A DNA stretch of 64,000 bases from Phytohabitans suffuscus (GCF_011764565.1 NZ_AP022871.1:9796320-9860319); one strand, 5' to 3'; numbered from the stretch's first letter, positions 37,699 to 52,300 are shown. Notes: a model not told the origin generated them from the letters alone. A program made the numbers and translations.

Positions 37699-38769
37699 TC
37701 AGGCGGTCTTCGTCGCGCAGATGATGGCCTGCACGGGAATGACGTCCGGTGGTATGTCGGCGGGGTCCTTGACCACGGTCCTGGTGACCTCGAACCCGCA
37801 CTCCCGCAGCCAGCTGCGGTACGTCGACAGCTTCTGCGGGCCGCCCTGGCCCATCGTGCAGCCGATGAAGAAGGCCGGAAAGAAGTCGACGTTGTAGTTG
37901 TCGGAGTCTTTGATGTCCTCCGGGTAGACCGGAACCATGATGTTGACCTGCCCGCCGACCTCCAGCGAGCGGTTGACGCCTTCGAGGATCCGGAATACGT
38001 CGTCCTTGTCGAACATGTCGAGGAAGTGTTTTATCAGGACGACGTCGAAGCCTTTCGGGACTCCGTCGAAGACGTCACCGCCGATGAAGGAGCAGTGCTC
38101 GGCCACGCCGTGCTCCTTGAAGTTCCGCAGGCACTCGTCCTCCTTCTCCGGCAGGTCGAAGGTGGTCACCCGCAGGCCGGGCGAGGCCTTGTGCCGGTAG
38201 GTGTGGATCGCGCCGAGGCCGGTGTTTCCGGCGAGGTCGAGCACCTGCGCGCCGGCGGGGATCTCGACGTTGCCGAAGAACCACGGGTCGATGCGGGCGG
38301 TGACGTTGTCCATCAGCGTCGCCCAGGACTCGCGCAGGTCCCTGTGGTCGGCCACCGCGCCGTAGAGCGTCCCCTCGGCCCCGTAGAACTCCTTGAGGCC
38401 GACGAGCGTGCCGGTCCGCGCGCTCTCGGTCAGGTGGAACAGCTGCCGCAGCGCGACCACCTTGATCATGTTCATGTAGGTGAGCGCGCGCCGCAGGTCG
38501 CCCTCCGGGACATCGGCGAGCGCGTCGAGGCGATAGCCGCCGGAGGCTTCGTCGTACCCGACCAGGCCCTCCTTGACCAGCAGGAACAGCAGCTGCTCCA
38601 CCGCGTCGGGCTTGGCGCCCGCGGCCTCGCCGAGCTGCGCCGCGGTCAGGCCGGGCCGCTCCCGCAGCGCGTCGACGATGCCGAGCTCGAAACAGGACAG
38701 CAGGGTCATGAACCGCGAGGGGCCCACCATGTACTCGCGAAACCGCGACAGGACGGCTTCTGTGCTCAT
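37699..38769 (-). CDS. SAM-dependent methyltransferase 2
   Basis: 356 residues with an N-terminal winged-helix/dimerisation domain (about 1-120) and a Rossmann SAM domain: VLDLAGNTGLGAIH near residue 192, TFDLPEKEDECL, IGGDVFDGVPKGFDVVLIKHFLDMF. The glycine-rich motif DLAGNTG differs from the commoner DxGGGxG. It is distinct in sequence from the methyltransferase at 32961-33956, so two methylations are expected on the product. It lies 46 bp upstream of the DUF3050 gene and 25 bp downstream of the AMP-ligase. Confidence 0.85.
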   Translation of the reverse strand: MSTEAVLSRFREYMVGPSRFMTLLSCFELGIVDALRERPGLTAAQLGEAAGAKPDAVEQLLFLLVKEGLVGYDEASGGYRLDALADVPEGDLRRALTYMNMIKVVALRQLFHLTESARTGTLVGLKEFYGAEGTLYGAVADHRDLRESWATLMDNVTARIDPWFFGNVEIPAGAQVLDLAGNTGLGAIHTYRHKASPGLRVTTFDLPEKEDECLRNFKEHGVAEHCSFIGGDVFDGVPKGFDVVLIKHFLDMFDKDDVFRILEGVNRSLEVGGQVNIMVPVYPEDIKDSDNYNVDFFPAFFIGCTMGQGGPQKLSTYRSWLRECGFEVTRTVVKDPADIPPDVIPVQAIICATKTA

Positions 38770-38794
38770 CTCACAGGTCCCTTCGAGTTGGTTG

Positions 38795-40378
38795 TCAGGC
38801 CCGCTTCTCCAGCTGTTCCTGGAGCCGGCGGGACAGCTCCACCCGCCGCACCTTCAACGTGGCGGTCCGGGGCAGGTCGGCCTGCGGGATCTGGACCGGG
38901 TCGGCGAGCTGGGGGAAGTCGGTGACGGCCGTGCGCCAGCGGTCCCGGTCCAGCGGCCGGTCGCCGTGGGTGCAGATGATCGGTACCGGCTCGGAGTTCG
39001 GGCCCAGCACCACGACGAGCTCGCTCAGCTCCGGCAGCTTGCCCAGCACGACGTCCTCGACCTCCAGGCTGCTGCGCACGCCGGGGATCATGTCGATCTC
39101 CCGGTCGAGCATGTGCAGGCAGCCGAACTTCGTGCGGTAGCCGACGTCGCCGGTCCGCCACCAGGGGCCGCGCCGGTTGGCGTCGTACCGCTCCTGCTCG
39201 CCGAGGTAGGTCTTGGCCAGGCCCACCCAGCCGACCTCGATGTAGCCGGGGTTCGTCTCGGACGGCGGCATGCCGTTGCGGCTCACCACCCGGACCCGCG
39301 CGGAGCCCGGCATCGCCCAGCCGACGCAGCGCCCGTCCGCCTTGTGCGCGGACTTGCGGAAGTACGCCCGCCCGACGGCCGGACCGACCTCGCTCTGCCC
39401 GTAGATCTGGAAGAACAGCGCGCCGCGCCGCTGCGAGGAGTTGACCAGGCGGCTCATCGTGCGCGGGTGGATCGCGTCGAACGTGCTGCTGAAGTACTTG
39501 ACCGAGGCGAACGGCCGGCGCGGGTCCTCGGTGAGCCCCTCCCACTCCATCAGCGAGTTGGGCAGCGCCTCGATGAGCCCCGGCCGGTGCTTGAGGAACA
39601 GCTCGGCTACCCCGTCCGGGTCCGACTCGTTCAGCAGCAGCACCGGCATCTCGAACAGCAGCGCCAGCGACATCGCCGCGAACAGCCGCGAGTGCACGAA
39701 CGAGATGTGGATCGCCACGGTCTCGCGCCGGCGCATCAGCGACAGCAGCCACCACTGCGGCGTGAGCCGGGCGGCCATGGTCCGGGGCGTGTGCACGACG
39801 AGCTTGGGCAGCCCCGTGGTGCCGGACGTGTGGGTGATCAGCGCGGCCTCGTCCTGCCCGCCGGCGACCGCCTGGACCGGCGGGGAGCCGGCGAGGTCGC
39901 TCAGCGACACCGCGTCCGGGCGGCTCCCGCTCACGATCATGACCCGCTTGGTGAGGTCCGCCAGCGGCACGCCGGCCAGTACGTCGAGCTTGTGCTCGTC
40001 GGTGAGCAGCCGCGGCTGGTCCAGCCGTTCGAGCAGGGCGCCGACGGTGGCGGCGTCCAGGGCGGGCGACAGCATCACGGGTACCGCACCGATGCGCGAC
40101 GCCGCGGTGGCCAGCAGCCAGACGTCGAAGTTGGCGGACTTGTAGACCGCGACGCGCTCACCGGGCCGGACGCCGGCCGCCCACAGCCGCCGCGCCACGT
40201 CGTCCACGTAGAAGGCGATCTCGGCGACGGTCAGGCGCCGCCCCGCTTCCGGAAGGACGTGCAGATCATGGTCGAGTACGAGGAGGGTGGAGCCGTTCCT
40301 GGCCGCGGCGACCTCCGGCACCAGGCCGAGATAGAGGCCGCGTTTCCGCAACGAATTGTGGATCATCAAGCCCTTCAT
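38795..40378 (-). CDS. AMP-forming ligase (ANL superfamily)
   Basis: A 527-residue adenylate-forming enzyme: phosphate loop THTSGTTGLPKLVVHT (about residue 183), the A5-like FFQIYGQSE, RTGDVGYRTKFG (A8) and a C-terminal catalytic Lys in PRTATLKVRRVEL. The family makes acyl-CoA or acyl-adenylates. No carrier protein or obvious acyl acceptor is in the operon. An alternative from established examples (CreM, CmaA6) is ATP-dependent diazotisation of an aryl amine with nitrite, which would fit the neighbouring aminotransferase; this is inference. Confidence 0.85.
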   Translation of the reverse strand: MKGLMIHNSLRKRGLYLGLVPEVAAARNGSTLLVLDHDLHVLPEAGRRLTVAEIAFYVDDVARRLWAAGVRPGERVAVYKSANFDVWLLATAASRIGAVPVMLSPALDAATVGALLERLDQPRLLTDEHKLDVLAGVPLADLTKRVMIVSGSRPDAVSLSDLAGSPPVQAVAGGQDEAALITHTSGTTGLPKLVVHTPRTMAARLTPQWWLLSLMRRRETVAIHISFVHSRLFAAMSLALLFEMPVLLLNESDPDGVAELFLKHRPGLIEALPNSLMEWEGLTEDPRRPFASVKYFSSTFDAIHPRTMSRLVNSSQRRGALFFQIYGQSEVGPAVGRAYFRKSAHKADGRCVGWAMPGSARVRVVSRNGMPPSETNPGYIEVGWVGLAKTYLGEQERYDANRRGPWWRTGDVGYRTKFGCLHMLDREIDMIPGVRSSLEVEDVVLGKLPELSELVVVLGPNSEPVPIICTHGDRPLDRDRWRTAVTDFPQLADPVQIPQADLPRTATLKVRRVELSRRLQEQLEKRA

Positions 40379-40508
40379 GCACGCCAGCTCCTCTTACGGT
40401 GTTCGATGCGACTCGGTGTCCTCTCCCCGCTGCTGCGCACCGAGCATCGACCACAGGACTTGACTACGACTGTTCGGCCGGTTGGCGCCGGCTTGGCGGT
40501 GCCTTGGG

Positions 40509-40626
40509 GCCCTCACCGGGCCGGGGGCGGCGGCCCTCACCGGGCCGGCGTGGAAGCCTTTACCGGGCCGGCCCGGCGGGCTTTTACGGGCCGGCCCGGC
40601 GTGCCCTTACCGGGGCGGCGCGGCGG
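40509..40626. repeat. five imperfect 23-24-bp tandem repeats
   Basis: Units start at 40509, 40533, 40556, 40580 and 40603, each built on CCYTYACCGGGCCGGC followed by a G/C-rich tail. The array overlaps the last residues of the VOC gene (stop at 40607) and precedes the AMP-ligase start by about 130 bp. GGGCCGGCCC palindromes within it could fold as successive hairpins and attenuate read-through. Confidence 0.7.
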
Positions 40627-41002
40627 GCTGGAACAGCTCGACGGGGTTGCCGGCCGGGTCGTCCAGCACGATCTGCCGCCCGCCCGGCCCGCTGACGATG
40701 TCGCTGCGGAACGTCAGGCCGGCCGCGCGCAGCCGCTCGACCTCGGCGGCGAGGTCGGCCACGCGCAGGTGGATGCGGTTCCACCCGCCCGGCTCCGGCT
40801 GGCGCCCGTCCGGCAGGGCGCGCCCGGCCGAGCTGTCCGGCCCGGACAGCAGCAGCCGCAGGTGCCCGCGGGCCACGTCGGCGAACGGCGGGAAGCTGGC
40901 CTTCACCGTGAAGCCGAAGTGCGCGGTGTAGAAGTCGACCGCGGCGGACACATCGTCGACCAGGTAGCGGACGTAGACGTCGTCATCCATCGGGACGGAC
41001 AC
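40607..41002 (-). CDS. VOC-superfamily (glyoxalase/bleomycin-resistance type) protein
   Basis: A 131-residue two-module VOC protein: YVRYLVDDVSAAVDFYTAHFG at the N terminus, NRIHLRVADLAAEVERLRAAG in the second module, and the typical ending DDPAGNPVELFQP. The start is GTG 41002 with GGAGG five bases upstream; the internal ATG at 40990 is too far from it. VOC proteins in clusters are drug-binding resistance proteins, epimerases or ring-cleaving dioxygenases. It heads the leftward operon and lies below a 32-bp palindrome. Confidence 0.8.
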   Translation of the reverse strand: MSVPMDDDVYVRYLVDDVSAAVDFYTAHFGFTVKASFPPFADVARGHLRLLLSGPDSSAGRALPDGRQPEPGGWNRIHLRVADLAAEVERLRAAGLTFRSDIVSGPGGRQIVLDDPAGNPVELFQPAAPPR

Positions 41003-41049
41003 TTGACCCTCCACTGTGGTTGTCGGTGTGATGCGGGTACCGACCCCGA

Positions 41050-41081
41050 GGATATCCATCAAACGGGTTTGATGGATATCC
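41050..41081. promoter_or_regulatory. perfect 32-bp palindrome (operator candidate)
   Basis: Arms GGATATCCATCAAAC and GTTTGATGGATATCC are a perfect 15-bp inverted repeat around GG. It lies 48 bp upstream of the VOC gene that heads the type III PKS operon. The form suits a TetR-type operator; no TetR gene is in the window. Confidence 0.65.
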
Positions 41082-41268
41082 GGGACAGGGAACGAGCACG
41101 CCAGTACCACACGCAAGCCGATTAGTCGAATCCGACAAGACGAGTTGTAGGGTTCCACCAACAGCCGCCACGTCTTCTTCAGCATCAGGCCACTGGGCTC
41201 GCGCCCTACGATCGGCGAGGATCGGTGACCAGATCGTTCGGCGGTCACGACCACGGGGAGGTTCTGCG

Positions 41269-46744
<5,476 letters not shown>

Positions 46745-46859
46745 GAGCGCGTGCCCGACCGCCCGCGCCGGTGACGGTCGCCACACGGCGGTACCCCGCA
46801 CCCGACCCTTTCCGCCGGTTTGTCCCCCTCGCCCCAGAGCCCGGGGACCGGTTCCGGCG

Positions 46860-46907
46860 GATCGTGGTACGGATCCGCCCCTATGGGGGCAGTTTCATAC
46901 CACGATC
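46860..46907. repeat. 48-bp palindromic repeat, copy A
   Basis: Outer arms GATCGTGGTA and TACCACGATC; centre GCCCCTATGGGGGC. Copy C (51886-51933) is its reverse complement with two differences. One of seven copies in the window, all intergenic. Confidence 0.85.
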
Positions 46908-47093
46908 CGCGCACCTCACCCTGGAAGCTTTATCCAGAAGCCAGCTGGGGTGGGCGACAGGACCAGCGCCACCGTCCCGCATCCGAGCAGAGCCCACCAC
47001 CGGACGGCGGCCATCGACTCCGGTCACATCGTCCACTGTGGACAGGTAGCTCCGGTCGGCCGGTCGGGCCCTCGCCGGCCGATGGGTCGCGGT

Positions 47094-47133
47094 GTGGCCT
47101 GGTCGGTCGGCGTAAGCCGGCCGACCAGGCCAC
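47094..47133. terminator. long hairpin, 18-nt arms with GTAA loop
   Basis: GTGGCCTGGTCGGTCGGC pairs with GCCGGCCGACCAGGCCAC with one G-U pair. It lies between the converging ACC and CBS-domain genes and probably stops both transcripts; there is no U-run. Confidence 0.65.
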
Positions 47134-47221
47134 GGGGTGGGGGTTGGGAGATGGGGAGACGCGGAGGGTGCGGCCGCGGGAGCGACGGTCCGGACCACGG
47201 CGGGCGCCGCGGTAGCTCGGA

Positions 47222-47908
47222 TCAGGCTCCGCCGGATGCGGCGTTCAGGAGGCTTGCGTCGTCGATCAGGTAGGTCAGGCGGTCCTCGACCCTGACCACG
47301 CCGGGCACGGCCTGGGCCAGGCGGACGGCGGTGAGGGCGGAGCTGCGGCGGTCGAGCTCGCCGGCCAGCGTGACCACGCCGCGGAGCGCCTCCACGCGGA
47401 CGATGCCGTCGCGGATGGCCAGGACGCGGCGCAGGACGCCGTCGACGACGTCGCGGCGGATGTCGGCGTCCGGGCGCAGGTGGACCTTGAGCAGGTCGCT
47501 GCGGGTGACGATGCCGACGAGGCGGCCCAGGTCGTTGGTGACCGGGAGGCGCTTGACGTGTTCGGCGTCCATGCGGCGGGCGGCGGCCGGGATCAGGGTG
47601 TGTGGCATGACGGTGACCGCGGGCACGGTCATCAGGTCGCGGGCGACCATGGCGGTCGCCTTGGTCCGGGTGGCGCGGCGGCGCCGGCCCTCGAACACGC
47701 GGCGGCTCTCGGGATGCCCCTCGGTCTCGATTTTGTGCAGCAGGTCCGCCTCCGACACCACACCGAGGACGCGGTCGAAGTCGTCGACGACCGGTACGGC
47801 GCTGATCTGCCGGGTGATCAGGATGTCGACGATCGCGCGGTAGGGCGTCTCCTCGGTCACTGTGGCGACGTCCGCGGTCATGACGTCGGCCACCGTCCAC
47901 AGTTTCAT
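47222..47908 (-). CDS. CBS-pair and BON domain protein
   Basis: A 228-residue protein with two CBS motifs (about residues 5-65 and 88-145, including QISAVPVVDDFDRVLGVVSE and HVKRLPVTNDLGRLVGIVTR) and a C-terminal BON domain (about 150-218, GIVRVEALRGVVTLAGELD). CBS pairs bind adenine nucleotides; CBS-BON proteins are common in actinobacterial dormancy and low-oxygen regulons. It is divergent from pyruvate formate-lyase across a region with two DosR-like palindromes. Confidence 0.9.
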   Translation of the reverse strand: MKLWTVADVMTADVATVTEETPYRAIVDILITRQISAVPVVDDFDRVLGVVSEADLLHKIETEGHPESRRVFEGRRRRATRTKATAMVARDLMTVPAVTVMPHTLIPAAARRMDAEHVKRLPVTNDLGRLVGIVTRSDLLKVHLRPDADIRRDVVDGVLRRVLAIRDGIVRVEALRGVVTLAGELDRRSSALTAVRLAQAVPGVVRVEDRLTYLIDDASLLNAASGGA

Positions 47909-47997
47909 CGTCCGCCTCGCTTCCGGCCGTTGCCTTGTCCTTCGTCCCGACCGTACGGCGGTGACCCGCCGCCGGGCAGTGCCGTCCGGCCATCCCC

Positions 47998-48012
47998 GGG
48001 GGACCTAGGGCC
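47998..48012. promoter_or_regulatory. DosR-like box 1
   Basis: GGGGGACCTAGGGCC fits the GGGAC-N4-GNCC shape of DosR/DevR sites from mycobacteria and streptomycetes. It lies 90 bp upstream of the CBS-BON start and about 135 bp upstream of the pyruvate formate-lyase start. Confidence 0.45.
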
Positions 48013-48049
48013 TGTATCAAAGAGTTTGTCGGTGCTGGCACGTGACACA

Positions 48050-48062
48050 GGGCCCTAGGGCC
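48050..48062. promoter_or_regulatory. DosR-like box 2
   Basis: GGGCCCTAGGGCC contains a perfect 12-bp palindrome. Its centre is 50 bp from box 1, close to five helical turns, and 85 bp upstream of pyruvate formate-lyase. Confidence 0.45.
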
Positions 48063-48146
48063 GGAGGGGGCGGGACGGCCGGCCCTGTCCGGCCGGGCCC
48101 GCGGCGCGAAGGCTGGTGGTAGCTGGGACACGCGATGGAGGAGACC

Positions 48147-50381
48147 ATGAGGACGCTCGACGCCTGGCGCGGGTTCGTGGGTGACGGATGGCGCCAGCGG
48201 ATCGACGTGGCCGCGTTCATCCGGCACAACTACACGCCGTACGAGGGCGACGCCGCCTTCCTCACCGGGCCGACCGGGCGCACCACCGCGCTGTGGGAAG
48301 GGCTCGGGCCGCTGTTCGCGCGGGAGCGCGAGCGCGGTGTGTACGATGTGGACACTCGTACGCCGTCGAGCATCATCTCGCACGGGCCCGGCTACATCGA
48401 CCGGGAGCGCGAGCTGGTCGTCGGGCTGCAGACGGATGCGCCGCTGCGCCGCGCGATCATGCCGAACGGCGGGATCCGGATGGTCGAGAGCGGCCTGGCC
48501 GCCTACGGCTACACCCTCGACCCCGCCGTCAAGCAGGCGTTCACGCGGTACCGCAAGACGCACAACGACGGCGTGTTCGACGCGTACCCGGAGTCCGTGC
48601 GCAAGGCCCGCCGCTCGCACGTCATCACCGGGCTGCCCGACGCGTACGGCCGTGGCCGGATCATCGGCGACTACCGGCGGGTCCCCCTGTACGGCGTGGA
48701 CCGGCTCGTCGCCGGCCGGCTGGACGACAAGGCCCGCCTCGACGCGTACCCCTCCTCCCCCGCGATCATCCGGGACCGCGAGGAGCTGGCCGAGCAGGTG
48801 CGGGCGCTGGGCGAGCTGAAGCGGATGGCGGCCGGCTACGGGTACGACATCTCCGGCCCGGCGACCACCGGACGCGAGGCGGTCCAGTGGCTCTACTTCG
48901 CCTACCTGGCCGCGTGCAAGGATCAGAACGGCGCGGCGATGTCGCTGGGCCGCACGGCCACGTTCCTCGACGTCTACCTGCGGCGCGACATCGACGAGGG
49001 GCGGCTGACCGAGCGCGGGGCGCAGGAGCTGGTCGACGACCTGGTCATCAAGCTGCGGATCATCCGCTTCCTGCGCACCCCGGAGTACGACCAGCTCTTC
49101 TCCGGCGACCCGACCTGGGTCACCGAGGCGCTCGGCGGCATGGGCCGCGACGGCCGCACGCTGGTCACCCGCACGACGTTCCGGTTCCTGCAGACGCTGT
49201 ACAACCTCGGCCCCGCCCCGGAGCCCAACCTGACCGTGCTGTGGTCGCCGGCCCTGCCCGAGGGTTTCAAACGCTTCTGCGCCCAGGTTTCGCTGGACAC
49301 CAGCGCGTTGCAGTACGAGAACGACGACCTGCTGCGCCCCGCCTTCGGCGCGGACACCGCGATCGCCTGCTGCGTGTCGGCGATGCGGGTCGGCAAGGAC
49401 ATGCAGTTCTTCGGCGCCCGCGCCAACGTCGCCAAGGCTTTGCTGTACGCGGTCAACGGCGGCCGGGACGAGATCACCGGCCAGCAGGTCGCCCCGGTGA
49501 CGGCTCCGGTCGGCGGCGAGTTCCTCGAGTACGGGGAGGTGGTCGCGGCCTTCGAGCGGACGCTCGACTGGCTCGTGGTCACCTACGTGGAGGCGCTCAA
49601 CGTCATCCACTACATGCACGACAAGTACGCGTACGAGCGGCTGGAGATGGCCCTGCACGACTACCCGGTGCACCGCTTCCTGGCCACCGGCATCGCCGGG
49701 CTCTCCGTCGCGGTCGACAGCCTGTCGGCGATCAAGTACGCCAAGGTGAAGGTGCTGCGGGACGAGACCGGGCTGGCCGTCGACTACGCCGTCGAGGGTG
49801 ACTTCCCGTGCTACGGCAACCACGACGACCGCGCCGACGAGATCGCCGTCTGGCTGGTGCGGGCGTTCATGGAGCGGCTGCGCCACCAGCCGACCTACCG
49901 CGCCGCCGAGCCGACCCTGTCGGTGCTCACCATCACGTCCAATGTGGTCTACGGAAAGCACACCGGCAACACCCCGGACGGCCGCCGGGCCGGCGAGCCG
50001 TTCGCGCCCGGCGCCAACCCCGGCAACGGCCGCGACCGGCACGGCCTGGTCGCCTCCGCGCTGTCGGTGGCGCTGCTGCCCTACGACAGCGCCCGCGACG
50101 GCATCTCGCTCACCAGCACCATCACGCCGGACGGGCTCGGCCGCACCCGGGACGAGCAGATCGCCAACCTGGTCGGCGTGCTGGACGGGTACACCGACGC
50201 CCGCGGCTACCACATGAACGTCAACGTGCTCGACCGGCGGACGCTGCTCGACGCCATGGCGCACCCCGAGCGGTACCCGCAGCTGACGATCCGGGTCTCC
50301 GGGTACGCGGTCAACTTCGTCCGCCTGACCCCGGAACAGCAGCGGGACGTCGTCTCCCGGACCTTCCACGGGTCGATGTGA
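48147..50381 (+). CDS. pflB: pyruvate formate-lyase (glycyl radical enzyme)
   Basis: 744 residues from ATG 48147, which has GGAGG five bases upstream; ATG 48135 is in frame but has no ribosome site. Active-site Cys408-Cys409 lie in IACCVSAMRV and the radical Gly719 in TIRVSGYAVNF. It cleaves pyruvate with CoA to acetyl-CoA and formate without oxygen, an unusual capacity for an actinomycete usually regarded as aerobic. Its stop overlaps the activase start, and the upstream DosR-like boxes suggest induction under low oxygen. Confidence 0.95.
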   Translation: MRTLDAWRGFVGDGWRQRIDVAAFIRHNYTPYEGDAAFLTGPTGRTTALWEGLGPLFARERERGVYDVDTRTPSSIISHGPGYIDRERELVVGLQTDAPLRRAIMPNGGIRMVESGLAAYGYTLDPAVKQAFTRYRKTHNDGVFDAYPESVRKARRSHVITGLPDAYGRGRIIGDYRRVPLYGVDRLVAGRLDDKARLDAYPSSPAIIRDREELAEQVRALGELKRMAAGYGYDISGPATTGREAVQWLYFAYLAACKDQNGAAMSLGRTATFLDVYLRRDIDEGRLTERGAQELVDDLVIKLRIIRFLRTPEYDQLFSGDPTWVTEALGGMGRDGRTLVTRTTFRFLQTLYNLGPAPEPNLTVLWSPALPEGFKRFCAQVSLDTSALQYENDDLLRPAFGADTAIACCVSAMRVGKDMQFFGARANVAKALLYAVNGGRDEITGQQVAPVTAPVGGEFLEYGEVVAAFERTLDWLVVTYVEALNVIHYMHDKYAYERLEMALHDYPVHRFLATGIAGLSVAVDSLSAIKYAKVKVLRDETGLAVDYAVEGDFPCYGNHDDRADEIAVWLVRAFMERLRHQPTYRAAEPTLSVLTITSNVVYGKHTGNTPDGRRAGEPFAPGANPGNGRDRHGLVASALSVALLPYDSARDGISLTSTITPDGLGRTRDEQIANLVGVLDGYTDARGYHMNVNVLDRRTLLDAMAHPERYPQLTIRVSGYAVNFVRLTPEQQRDVVSRTFHGSM

Positions 50382-51108
50382 GCACGTACGGCGCGGTGCA
50401 CTCGTGGGACGTCTCGACCGGGGTGGACGGCCCAGGTAGCCGGTTCGTCGTGTTCCTCGGCGGCTGCCCGCTGCGCTGCCTCTACTGCCAGAACCCGGAC
50501 ACCTGGCGGATACGCCCCGGGCAGCGCACCGACCTCGACAGCCTGTGGGCGACCGTGTCCGGGTACACGCGCTTCATCCAGGTCGCCGGCGGCGGGCTGA
50601 CCGTGAGCGGCGGCGAGCCGCTGCTGCAGCCGGACTTCACGCGGGCGCTGCTGGCCCGGGCCCGGGACGCCGGCCTGCACACCGCGCTGGACACCTCCGG
50701 GATCCTCGGCGACCGGGCCGGCGACGACCTGCTGGACGCCACCAGCCTGGTGCTGCTGGACGTGAAGTCCGGCGACCCCGCCACCTACCGCCGGGTGACC
50801 GGCGGCGAGCTGGCACCCACCCTGCGCTTCGCCCGCCGCCTCGCCGGCCGCGGGGTGCCGATGTGGATCCGCTTCGTACTCGTACCGGGCCTGACCGACG
50901 ACCCGTCCAACGTGGACGCCGTCGCCCGGCACGCCGCCGCTCTGTCCACCGTGGAGCGCGTCGAGGTGCTGCCGTTCCACCGGCTCGGCGCGGCCAAGTA
51001 CGCCGCGCTGGGGCTGCGGTTTCCGCTCGCCGGCACTCCCCACCGACGCCGGAGCTGCTGGACCGGGTGCGGGGACAGTTTCGCGACCGCGGCCTCGCCG
51101 TCTACTGA
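50378..51108 (+). CDS. pflA: pyruvate formate-lyase activating enzyme, radical SAM (frame broken)
   Basis: 243 residues with the radical SAM motif C30-x3-C34-x2-C37 (GGCPLRCLYCQNP), GGGLTVSGGEPLLQ and LLDVKSGDPATYRR. GTG 50378 overlaps the lyase stop. The last 25 residues (PTPELLDRVRGQF) are in another frame; one extra C in the C4 run at 51038-51041 joins them. It installs the glycyl radical on its neighbour. Confidence 0.92.
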
Positions 51109-51398
51109 CCCGGAGCTTTCGATTCGGATCCTCGATCGGTGGCAGCTCCGGTCGTCCGTGGCGAATCGTTGCCTTTATCGGACTCTGCGGGCTAGTGCGA
51201 GGAGTGCTGTGACCTGCGGAACCGTGGCCGGGAGAGTTGCTGACCGTGCGTGTCTGGCCGCTGGGTCGCCGTGGTGGCTTGCTGCCACTGTCCCGGCGCA
51301 ACTCGCGTCGGCGAGGAGTGTCTGTGGAGTTTCGGGGGGTCGAGGTCTGTGCGGCGGGCCGGTCCTTGATCGACGTCGCTGTTGGCTGGCTCTGGGCG

Positions 51399-51448
51399 GA
51401 TCGTGGTACCTGGCTGCCGCTGGAGGGGCAGCTGTGTACCACGTGATC
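51399..51448. repeat. 48-bp palindromic repeat, copy B (50 bp)
   Basis: Left arm GATCGTGGTAC, right arm GTACCACGTGATC with an inserted T; centre CTGCCGCTGGAGGGGCAG. The most diverged outer arm among the copies. Confidence 0.75.
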
Positions 51449-51885
51449 TCAAAGCGTCGATCATGGGAAAGGGCGGTCGGCGCGATGATTGTTCGCCCGG
51501 ACTCAGCGTGATCTGCCGGCAGGGCATGGTTTGGGCAAACGATCACCAGCGCCAGCGCGACACGCGATCACCTCGGCCCCGAAAGCTCTCTATGGAGCTT
51601 TCGCGGTCAGGGTTGAGCGGACGGCGAGGCGGCCAGGGTCGCGGTGCGGCGGTGCCGCCGCCGAAATCGCCTGGTTTGTCTTCGTCGACCCGCCGGAACC
51701 GATCCCTCGGACCCTGCGCCGGGCGGGCAAATCGGGCGGAAACGGTCTGCGCCAGCTCGGGGAGCGACCGGACGGGGGCTTCCGGCTCGCCCTCATCGGA
51801 TCGCTGAGGTCCACGGTCACCCTGACGAGGAGAGCAAACCAGGCGAATTCGGCGCCTGTCCTCGAACGCGTGGCTCCCGGCAACA

Positions 51886-51933
51886 GATCGTGGTATGAAA
51901 CTGCCCCCAGAGGGGCGGATCCATACCACGATC
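51886..51933. repeat. 48-bp palindromic repeat, copy C
   Basis: Same 48-bp length and arms as copy A but in the opposite orientation; the centre reads CTGCCCCCAGAGGGGCGG. Confidence 0.85.
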
Positions 51934-52300
51934 CACCGAAACCGCCCCCCCCCGTCTCCACATCGGCGCGGACAGACCGGCGGAAGCACAGAGGTCACTG
52001 TGGACAGACTCGAACCCTGACCCCGGAAGGTCTCTAGACGGACATTTCCACAGGTCATGGGGCCGCCTCAATCGGCCAGAGTCCTGGAGGGGCAATTACT
52101 CGCCACGGACGCCGCGCGGCACGGTCCAACCCGCGCCGAGCAAGGAGACAGCGCGCCGCGACAGTGGGATGATTCGAGCCCTCGCGGGACGAACGGTCCG
52201 TCGTGGACGGTCCGGCTCGGTGTGACCGGGTGGACCGCGGAGGGTGAGGCCGCGGGAGCAACGGTCCGGACCACCGCGGACATCGCGGCAGCTCACGTCC

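Larger units (their letters stand above)
46745..47221. other. 477-bp gap with repeat elements
   Basis: No gene is supported. It contains palindromic repeat copy A (46860-46907), an 18-bp-stem hairpin (47094-47133) and a copy of the GAGGGTGMGGCCGCGGGAGC repeat (47163-47218) that recurs at 52238 and 59874. Both flanking genes converge on it. Confidence 0.7.

Noticed and set aside
46745..47221. tRNA, rRNA or known riboswitch in the repeat-rich gaps
   Set aside because: No cloverleaf with a T-arm GTTCGA-type loop and no known riboswitch core could be recognised by eye in any of the long gaps.
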